Shown here one piece after another: positions 57,572 to 64,000 of a DNA stretch of 64,000 nt. Position 1 is the first letter of the stretch. Each line of letters starts with the position of its first letter. The position numbers were made by a program, and so were the translations under genes. The notes below the pieces were generated by a model. That model did no database searches and was not told where the DNA came from. It saw only the letters and a list, made by a program, of their open reading frames with translations. This DNA comes from Streptomyces apocyni. Its GTDB lineage: Bacteria; Actinomycetota; Actinomycetes; Streptomycetales; Streptomycetaceae. The stretch spans positions 186,001 to 250,000 of the forward strand of contig NZ_WHOM01000051.1 of NCBI RefSeq assembly GCF_009739465.1, read 5' to 3'.

Positions 57572-59227
57572 CTAGAAGCCGAAGACCTGGGTCCATGTCC
57601 AGTCGTCATCGACCAGGCCCACGCCCATGGTGTTCAGGGAGCAGTTGAGGATGTTGGCCCGGTGGCCTGGTGAGTTCATCCAGGCCGACATGACGGCCTC
57701 GGGTGAGTTCTGTCCTCGGGCGATGTTCTCGGCTCCGGGCTGCGGGTAGCCCTGGGCGGTGGCCCGGTCGCTGAAGCTGCGGCCGTCCTGGCTCGTGTGG
57801 TCGAAGTAGTTGTTGGCCGACATGTCTTCGCTGTGGAGTTGCGCTGCTCGCGCGAGGCGGTCGTCGTGTTTCAGCGCTCCGCAACCGGCTTTGGCGCGTT
57901 CCGCGTTGACGATCGCCAACACCTGTCCGGCCGGGGTGCTCGCCCGGGCGGGGGCCGGCTTGGCCTTCGCCGTCTTGGTCGGCGTTGGGGCCAGCGTCGG
58001 GGTCGGGGACAGCGCTGACTCCCGTGTCGGCTTCGGCTTGGGTTTGGGCTTCGTGCGGGTGGGGCTCGGCTTGGGCGAAGAGGACGGGCTGAGTGAGGGG
58101 GAGGGTGAGGGTGACGTGGAGGGCTTCGATGAGGTGGACGGGGGCGGCGCGCTCGGTGTGGAGAGCTCGGGGGCGGACGCGGACCGTACGGTGTCGGCTT
58201 CGCCGTCGGAGGGGAGTGCCTTCAGGCCCACCACCGCCGCTCCCCCGGCCAGTACGGCTATCCCGACGGCTATGCCAGTAGCTCGGCGCCGCCTCCGTAT
58301 TCGCTCTTGTACGCGGCGGCCGCGCCGCCCCGGCGGGACGGACGCCTCGCCACCCCGTACGCCCGACCCACTCACGACGGTGGCGGCAGCAGCACCGGCG
58401 TCGGCGAAGGCCACCGGCTCACCGACCCCTTCCGGGCCGCCCGCGAACGTAAGCCCGGTCGCGGCTGCCACGGGTACCAGGCCCAGACCCACCAGCAGCC
58501 CTTCCGCGGGCACAAGCCCGGCCTGGTGCCCGGAGCAGTGGGCGCACTCCCGGACGTGCCGGGCTATGCGCTTGCGCCATAGTGCCGAGGGGTGGCCGTC
58601 CCAGTTCCCCGTCACTTCGTCGAGACGCGCGCACGACGGGGTCACGGCCAGGGCGCGTACCACGAGGCGGGCCGTGTCCAGCTGCGCCTTCATACGCTGG
58701 ATACGCACCCCGGTGTGTTCCGGGGACAGTTCCAGCGCCGCGGCCACCTCGGCCCGGCTCAGCTCCCCCGCCGCCTCGAGCCACCACAGCGAGAGCAGCG
58801 CGCGGTCGTCGGTGCCCAACCAGCGGGTGGCCCGCGCGAGTTCGCGCCGCTCTCCTTCAAGGCGAAGGCGCACGATGGTCAGGTCCACGAAGTCCGCGCC
58901 AGGGTCGGCCACGTCGTAGGCGTCCCGCAGCTCCGAATCAACCGGCGTGGCCTGCCGCTTGTGCCAGTAGGTACGGATCTGGTTCATCGTGATGGCCACC
59001 AGCCAGGAGCGGAACCCGGCGGTGTCCCGCAGCGAGCCAAGACCGCGCAGCGCGCGCAGCATGGACTCCTGCACGACGTCGTCGACGTCGGCGTGGCCGT
59101 TCAGCGCCCTGCCGACGATGTTGTACACCAGCGGCAGGTACGCGCTGACCAGCTCGTCCTGTGCCCACATGGCACCGCGTTGCGCCGCCTCAATCACCGC
59201 GTGCTCGTGATCCCCAGTCGCTGCCAC
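57572..59227 (-). CDS. ECF sigma factor fused to zinc-finger, membrane helix and extracellular CAP domain
   Basis: A single 551-residue polypeptide. Sigma region 2 is at about 25-95 (LPLVYNIVGRALNGHADVDD, GFRSWLVAITMNQIRTYWHK), region 4 at about 140-190 (GELSRAEVAAALELS), and a HxxxCxxC zinc-finger like anti-sigma ZAS domains at about 224-231 (HVRECAHC). A membrane helix (about 317-336) is followed by a Pro/Ser/Thr/Lys-rich wall-spanning linker (about 350-430) and a CAP/SCP domain (about 433-551) with His in QLHSEDM, GAENIARGQ and GHRANIL. GTG 59227 is chosen on AAGGAA. It looks like a membrane-tethered sigma factor that would be released on an outside signal. Confidence 0.85.
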   Translation of the reverse strand: MAATGDHEHAVIEAAQRGAMWAQDELVSAYLPLVYNIVGRALNGHADVDDVVQESMLRALRGLGSLRDTAGFRSWLVAITMNQIRTYWHKRQATPVDSELRDAYDVADPGADFVDLTIVRLRLEGERRELARATRWLGTDDRALLSLWWLEAAGELSRAEVAAALELSPEHTGVRIQRMKAQLDTARLVVRALAVTPSCARLDEVTGNWDGHPSALWRKRIARHVRECAHCSGHQAGLVPAEGLLVGLGLVPVAAATGLTFAGGPEGVGEPVAFADAGAAAATVVSGSGVRGGEASVPPGRRGRRVQERIRRRRRATGIAVGIAVLAGGAAVVGLKALPSDGEADTVRSASAPELSTPSAPPPSTSSKPSTSPSPSPSLSPSSSPKPSPTRTKPKPKPKPTRESALSPTPTLAPTPTKTAKAKPAPARASTPAGQVLAIVNAERAKAGCGALKHDDRLARAAQLHSEDMSANNYFDHTSQDGRSFSDRATAQGYPQPGAENIARGQNSPEAVMSAWMNSPGHRANILNCSLNTMGVGLVDDDWTWTQVFGF

Positions 59228-59364
59228 GCCTGCCACTTCCTTCCCGTCCAGCCTCACCGTTTCGGTCTGACACCAGGGGAGACCTCAGGCCGGTGGGCCG
59301 CATAACAAGAAACGAGACCCGATGTTCCGGGCGATCCCCGCGCCCGCCCTCGCCCTCGCCCCCG

Positions 59365-62300
59365 TTACGACGTCGGGGCGGCGATCACCATCAGGAGGTC
59401 GCCCGCCTCGACCTGCTGGATGGAGGTGATGGCCAGCCGCTCCACCGCTCCGGCGACCGGTGCGGTGATGGCGGCCTCCATCTTCATCGCCTCGATGGTC
59501 GCCACCGTCCCGCCCGCCTCGACCTGCTCGCCCACCGCCGCGGTCAGCGTCACCACCCCGGCGAACGGCGCGGCGACGTGCCGTGGGTCGGACTTGTCGG
59601 CCTTCTCCGCGGCCGGCAGGTCCGAGGCCACCGACCGGTCACGCACCTGGATCGGCCGGAGCTGGCCGTTGAGCGTGGCCATCACGGTGCGCATGCCGCG
59701 CTCGTCCGCCTCGCCGATCGCCTCCAGCGCGATGAGGAGCCGTACCCCGGGCTCGAGGTCGACCGCGTGTTCCTCCGCGGGCCGCAGGCCGTAGAAGAAG
59801 TCCTTGCTGGGCAGGACGCCGGTGTCGCCGTAGGCGTCGCGGTGTGTCTCGAAGTCCTTCGCCGGGCCGGGGAACAGCAGCCGGTTGAGGGTGGCGCGGC
59901 GGTCCTTGTCCAGCCCCTCCCGTTCCTCGGCGGACAGGTCGGCGACCAGCTTGGGCGCGGCACGGCCCTTGAGTGCCTTGCTACGGAACGGCTCGGGCCA
60001 GCCACCGGGCGGGTCGCCCAACTCGCCCCGCAGGAACCCGATCACGGAGTCCGGGATGTCGTACGAGCCGGGTTCGGCCGCGAACTCCGCGGGTGCGACG
60101 CCCGCGCCGACGAGGTGCAGGGCGAGGTCGCCGACCACCTTGGAGGACGGGGTGACCTTGACCAGGCGGCCGAGCATGCGGTCGGCCGCCGCGTACATGG
60201 CCTCGACGTCCTCGAACCGGTCGCCGAGTCCCAACTCGCGTGCCTGAACACGGAGGTTGGAAAGCTGGCCGCCGGGGATCTCGTGGTCGTAGACACGCCC
60301 GGTGGGGGAGGTCAGGCCCGCCTCGAAGGGTGCGTAGATCCTGCGGACGATCTCCCAGTACGGTTCGAGGTCGCCGACGGCCCGCAGGCTCAGCCCGGTT
60401 GGCCGCGGGGAGTGGTCGGTGGCGGCGACGATCGCCGACAGTGAGGGCTGCGATGTGGTGCCCGCCATCGAGGCCACCGCTCCGTCCACGGCGTCGGCGC
60501 CCGCGTTGATCGCGGCAAGGTAGGTGGCCAGCTGGCCGCCGGCCGTGTCGTGGGTGTGGAGGTGGACGGGCAGGTCGAACTCCCTGCGCAGCGCGGTCAC
60601 CAGCTTCTCGGCGGCGGGTGCCCGGAGCAGCCCGGCCATGTCCTTGATGGCCAGGACGTGTGCGCCCGCGTCGACGATCTGCTCGGCGAGCCGGAGGTAG
60701 TAGTCGAGGGTGTAGAGCTTCTCGGCCGGGTCGGAGAGGTCCGCGGTGTAGCAGAGGGCCACCTCGGCGACGGCCGTTCCGGTCTCCCGTACGGCGTCGA
60801 TCGCGGGCCGCATCTGGCCGATGTCGTTGAGCGCGTCGAAGATGCGGAAGATGTCGATGCCGGTACGGGTGGCCTCCTCGACGAAGGCGGTGGTGACCTC
60901 CGTCGGGTAGGGGGTGTAGCCGACGGTGTTGCGGCCGCGCAGCAGCATCTGCAGGCAGATGTTGGGCACCGCCTCGCGCAGCCGGGCGAGGCGGTCCCAC
61001 GGGTCCTCGGCGAGGAAGCGCAGGGCCACGTCGTAGGTGGCGCCGCCCCAGCACTCCAGCGACAGCAGCTGCGGCAGCGTCTGGGCCACGGCCGGGGCGA
61101 CGGCCAGCAGGTCCTTCGTCCGCACCCGGGTGGCCAGCAGCGACTGGTGGGCGTCGCGGAAGGTGGTGTCGGTGACGGCCACCGTGGACGACTCCCGCAG
61201 GTGGCGCGCGAAGCCCTCCGGGCCCAGCTCGGTCAGTCGCTGCTTCGATCCGGCGGGCGGTGCGCCGCCTGGGACGTCCGGGATTTTGGTGGTGGGGTCG
61301 ATCAGGTGCGGGCGCTCGCCGTTGGGCTTGTTGACCGTGACGTCGGCCAGGTAGGTGAGCAGGCGGGTGCCGCGGTCGGCGGAGTGGCGGGCGGTCAGCA
61401 GGTGCGGTCGTTCCTCGATGAACGACGTGGTGACCCGGCCCTCCTGGAAGTCCGGGTCGTCGAGGACCGCCTGCAGGAACGGGATGTTCGTGGCCACACC
61501 GCGGATGCGGAACTCGGCCACGGCCCGCCGGGCGCGGCCCACCGCGGTGGCGAAGTCATGGCCCCGGCAGGTCAGTTTCACCAGCATCGAGTCGAAGTGG
61601 GCGCTGATCTCGGAGCCGACGAACGCGGTGCCGCCGTCCAGCCGGATGCCGGAGCCGCCCGGGGAGCGGTAGGCGCTGATGGTGCCGGTGTCGGGACGGA
61701 ACCCGTTGGCCGGGTCCTCGCTGGTGATCCGGCACTGGAGCGCGGCGCCCCGCAGATAGATCCGCTCCTGCGCGAGACCGAGGTCGGCCAGGGTCTCACC
61801 GGCGGCGATGCGCAGCTGTGCCTGGACCAGGTCGACGTCGGTGACCTCCTCGGTCACCGTGTGCTCGACCTGGATGCGCGGGTTCATCTCGATGAAGACA
61901 TGGCGGCCTTCGCGGTCGAGCAGGAACTCGACGGTACCGGCGTTGCGGTAACCGATGCTGCGCGCGAACGCGACCGCGTCGGCGCAGATGCGCTCCCGCA
62001 TCGCGGGGTCGAGGCCCGGCGCAGGCGCCAGCTCGATCACCTTCTGGTGCCGCCGCTGCACCGAGCAGTCCCGCTCGAACAGGTGGACGACGTTGCCCTG
62101 TCCGTCGGCGAGGATCTGCACCTCGATGTGGCGCGGGTCGACGACGGCCTTCTCCAGGAACACCGTGGCGTCGCCGAAGGCGGACTCGGCCTCGCGGGAC
62201 GCCGCCTCGATGGCCTCACGCAGCTGCGCGGGTTCGTCCACGCGGCGCATCCCGCGCCCGCCGCCACCGGCGACCGCCTTGACGAACACCGGGAAGCCGA

Positions 62301-62751
62301 TCTCCTGCGCGGCGGCCGTCAGCTCGGCCACGTCGCTCGACGGCTGCGAGGACCCCAGGACGGGCACTCCGGCGGCCCGGGCCGCGGCGATCGCGCGCGC
62401 CTTGTTGCCGGTCAGCTCCAGGATCGCGGCGCTGGGGCCGATGAACGTGATGCCAGCCTCTTCGCAGGCCCGGGCCAGGTCCGGGTTCTCGGACAGGAAG
62501 CCGTACCCGGGGTACACGGCGTCCGCCCCGGCCCGGCGAGCGGCGTCCACGATCTCCTCGACGGAGAGGTAGGCGCGCACGGGGTGCCCCCGCTCGCCGA
62601 TCTCGTAGGCCTCGTCCGCCTTGAGGCGATGCAGCGAGCCGCGGTCCTCGTACGGGAACACCGCCGCCGTGCCCGCACCCAGTTCGTAGGCGGCGCGGAA
62701 CGCGCGAACGGCGATCTCACCCCGGTTCGCGACAAGTACCTTCCGGAACAT
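59365..62751 (-). CDS. pyc: Pyruvate carboxylase
   Basis: A full-length 1128-residue biotin enzyme converting pyruvate, bicarbonate and ATP to oxaloacetate. The biotin carboxylase domain (about 1-455) has GGGGRGMRRVDEP and HVFIEMNPRIQVEHTVTEEV; the carboxyltransferase domain (about 525-800) has VTDTTFRDAHQSLLATRVRT and LHTHDTAGGQLATYLAAINAG; the biotinyl domain ends the protein with IEAMKMEAAITAP, the Lys being biotinylated. ATG 62751. It stands alone; anaplerosis is its evident role. Confidence 0.97.
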   Translation of the reverse strand: MFRKVLVANRGEIAVRAFRAAYELGAGTAAVFPYEDRGSLHRLKADEAYEIGERGHPVRAYLSVEEIVDAARRAGADAVYPGYGFLSENPDLARACEEAGITFIGPSAAILELTGNKARAIAAARAAGVPVLGSSQPSSDVAELTAAAQEIGFPVFVKAVAGGGGRGMRRVDEPAQLREAIEAASREAESAFGDATVFLEKAVVDPRHIEVQILADGQGNVVHLFERDCSVQRRHQKVIELAPAPGLDPAMRERICADAVAFARSIGYRNAGTVEFLLDREGRHVFIEMNPRIQVEHTVTEEVTDVDLVQAQLRIAAGETLADLGLAQERIYLRGAALQCRITSEDPANGFRPDTGTISAYRSPGGSGIRLDGGTAFVGSEISAHFDSMLVKLTCRGHDFATAVGRARRAVAEFRIRGVATNIPFLQAVLDDPDFQEGRVTTSFIEERPHLLTARHSADRGTRLLTYLADVTVNKPNGERPHLIDPTTKIPDVPGGAPPAGSKQRLTELGPEGFARHLRESSTVAVTDTTFRDAHQSLLATRVRTKDLLAVAPAVAQTLPQLLSLECWGGATYDVALRFLAEDPWDRLARLREAVPNICLQMLLRGRNTVGYTPYPTEVTTAFVEEATRTGIDIFRIFDALNDIGQMRPAIDAVRETGTAVAEVALCYTADLSDPAEKLYTLDYYLRLAEQIVDAGAHVLAIKDMAGLLRAPAAEKLVTALRREFDLPVHLHTHDTAGGQLATYLAAINAGADAVDGAVASMAGTTSQPSLSAIVAATDHSPRPTGLSLRAVGDLEPYWEIVRRIYAPFEAGLTSPTGRVYDHEIPGGQLSNLRVQARELGLGDRFEDVEAMYAAADRMLGRLVKVTPSSKVVGDLALHLVGAGVAPAEFAAEPGSYDIPDSVIGFLRGELGDPPGGWPEPFRSKALKGRAAPKLVADLSAEEREGLDKDRRATLNRLLFPGPAKDFETHRDAYGDTGVLPSKDFFYGLRPAEEHAVDLEPGVRLLIALEAIGEADERGMRTVMATLNGQLRPIQVRDRSVASDLPAAEKADKSDPRHVAAPFAGVVTLTAAVGEQVEAGGTVATIEAMKMEAAITAPVAGAVERLAITSIQQVEAGDLLMVIAAPTS

Positions 62752-63053
62752 GCACAGTCCCTTCCTGCCCGACGTTCGCGAAGCAGGCGCCTGACGGGCG
62801 CCCTCCTGGCTGCCCCCTGTTTACACCCACCGGGCGGCGCTGACCCGACCAGAAATCCGCGTCGCGCCGTGGTGAGGTCCGCTCGGGGCACCGCGATGAC
62901 TCCTTATGCTCCGGATTTTCCTGACAGATCGGGGGCCTGGTCGACGCGGTGAGTGCTGATGCTCACACCACTCGCGCATCGGAATGACGGCCTTCCCGCC
63001 CGGCCGCGCGTGCGCGAGATGCCCGGAGCCGGTGCGGCGAGCACCATGGATAC
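62752..63053. other. Divergent promoter region, no gene
   Basis: The gap between pyc and the sulfite oxidase-like gene. No supported open frame; promoters for both genes are expected here but none can be marked with confidence. Confidence 0.5.
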
Positions 63054-64000
63054 ATGGACGGCGCACGCATCAGTGACATCAGTCCACCGGGGCGCCTGGC
63101 GGAACCCGGCGAGGCCATCAGCCTGGAGGAACTCGCGCTCGCGGCCCGTAACCACGGCCTGCCGCTGGAGGCCCTGCGCTACGACCTCACTCCGGCCGGG
63201 CTGCACTATGTACTCGTCCACTACGACATCCCCGCCACCGACGCCGACACCTGGCGGCTCACCGTGCGCGGCCGCGTACGCACCCCGCTGACCCTGGACC
63301 TGCCGACGCTGAGGTCGTTCCCCGCGAGAACGCGGCGCGTGACCATGGAGTGCGCGGGCAACGGCCGGGCCCGCCTCACACCCCGGCCGGTGAGCCAGCC
63401 CTGGCTGGTCGAGGCGGTCGGGACCGCGGAGTGGACCGGAGTGCCGCTGCGTACGCTGCTCGCCGAGGCCGGTGTGGCGGATGACGCTGTCGAGGCCGTC
63501 TTCACCGGAGCCGACCATGGCGTCGAGCGGGGTGTCGAGCAGGACTACCAGCGCAGTCTGCCGCTGCCGGTGGCCATGGGCGATGACCCGGAGGTCCTGG
63601 TGGCGTACGCGATGAACGGCCGTCCGCTGCCCCCGCAGCACGGCCATCCGCTGCGGCTGGTCGTCCCCGGGTGGTACGGCATGGCGCAGGTGAAGTGGCT
63701 GCGCGAGATCGCCCTCAGCGACGCCCCGTTCACCGGCTTCCAGCAGGAGGTGGCGTACCGCTACCGGCAGTCGCCCGACGACCCCGGCGAACCGGTCACC
63801 CGGATCGCCCCGCGGGCCCTGATGATCCCTCCGGGGTTCCCGGACTTTATGTCCCGCACCCGGGTGGTACGGCCCGGCCAGGTGCGGCTGGAAGGCCGAG
63901 CGTGGTCCGGCCACGCTCCGGTGACCGGCGTCGTGGTGAGCACCGACGGCGGCCGCGTCTGGAGTGAGGCCGAGCTCGCCCCGCAGGAAGACGGACACGA
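63054..64000 (+). CDS. Sulfite oxidase-type molybdopterin enzyme (partial, cut by window end)
   Basis: The first 315 residues of an oxidoreductase of the sulfite oxidase family. The Mo-coordinating Cys is in VTMECAGNGRARL; EWTGVPLRTLLAEAG, AYAMNGRPLPPQHGHPLRLVVPGW and YGMAQVKWLREIAL are conserved blocks, and the Ig-like dimerisation domain begins near residue 270 (VRLEGRAWSG). No twin-arginine signal is seen, so it is probably cytoplasmic. ATG 63054 with GCACC context; the ribosome site is weak. The stop is beyond the window. Confidence 0.9.
   Translation, partial: MDGARISDISPPGRLAEPGEAISLEELALAARNHGLPLEALRYDLTPAGLHYVLVHYDIPATDADTWRLTVRGRVRTPLTLDLPTLRSFPARTRRVTMECAGNGRARLTPRPVSQPWLVEAVGTAEWTGVPLRTLLAEAGVADDAVEAVFTGADHGVERGVEQDYQRSLPLPVAMGDDPEVLVAYAMNGRPLPPQHGHPLRLVVPGWYGMAQVKWLREIALSDAPFTGFQQEVAYRYRQSPDDPGEPVTRIAPRALMIPPGFPDFMSRTRVVRPGQVRLEGRAWSGHAPVTGVVVSTDGGRVWSEAELAPQEDGH

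Noticed and set aside
60550..62952. Long plus-strand open frame opposite pyruvate carboxylase
   Set aside because: It is the antisense shadow of pyc; the reading has no recognisable domain and is rich in Gly/Arg/Asp as expected for high-GC antisense frames.

Overview
The window is high-GC DNA with the character of a Streptomyces chromosome. It carries a Streptomyces subtilisin inhibitor-type secreted protein, a PucR regulator, a HelR-type helicase, many GTG starts with GGAGG-like ribosome sites, and gene families typical of actinomycetes. There is no rRNA, tRNA, CRISPR array or intact transposon.

Positions 1-24,400 form a dormancy/redox-stress island resembling the OsdR (DosR-like) stress cluster of S. 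coelicolor, as I recall it. It holds six paired-domain universal stress proteins across the window plus one remnant, two CBS-BON proteins, an Acg-like nitroreductase, pyruvate phosphate dikinase, a zinc alcohol dehydrogenase, a beta-CASP metallo-hydrolase, a STAS protein and an FMN-binding-fold protein. A DevR/DosR-type response regulator and a GAF-GAF sensor kinase that keeps the DevS heme-ligand histidine lie at the end of the island. A recurring 14-bp element, GGGCC-N4-GGCCC, lies mostly 80-105 bp upstream of these genes and is the probable shared operator. Embedded in the island (8.8-12.3 kb) is a sulfide/persulfide detoxification locus under a CstR-like repressor with three matching ATACCC/GGGTAT operators.

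Positions 24,500-45,900 are mixed: an acyl-CoA dehydrogenase, a DedA protein, an unusual copper-type P1B ATPase with a cupredoxin-like N-terminus and a YHS C-terminus, a DUF302 protein, TerB, an ABC exporter, PucR, a secreted lipase, the subtilisin inhibitor, another universal stress protein, phosphoketolase, DUF389, ClC, and a long-chain acyl-CoA ligase.

Positions 45,900-49,540 are a gene graveyard: a magnesium ATPase with an internal deletion, and broken LCP, FtsW/RodA and PAP2 genes, followed by an intact OmpR-type two-component system. Further decayed genes lie at 0.7-1.9 kb, 12.4 kb and 42.5-43.2 kb, so the region has been rearranged repeatedly.

Positions 51,800-64,000 carry the DhaKLM dihydroxyacetone kinase, an ECF sigma factor with a membrane partner, a HelR-type RNA polymerase helicase preceded by a 19-bp perfect palindrome like the rifamycin-associated element, a single polypeptide joining an ECF sigma factor, zinc-finger, membrane helix and extracellular CAP domain, pyruvate carboxylase, and the start of a sulfite oxidase-type molybdopterin enzyme. 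The sigma-CAP fusion is the most unusual protein architecture in the window.
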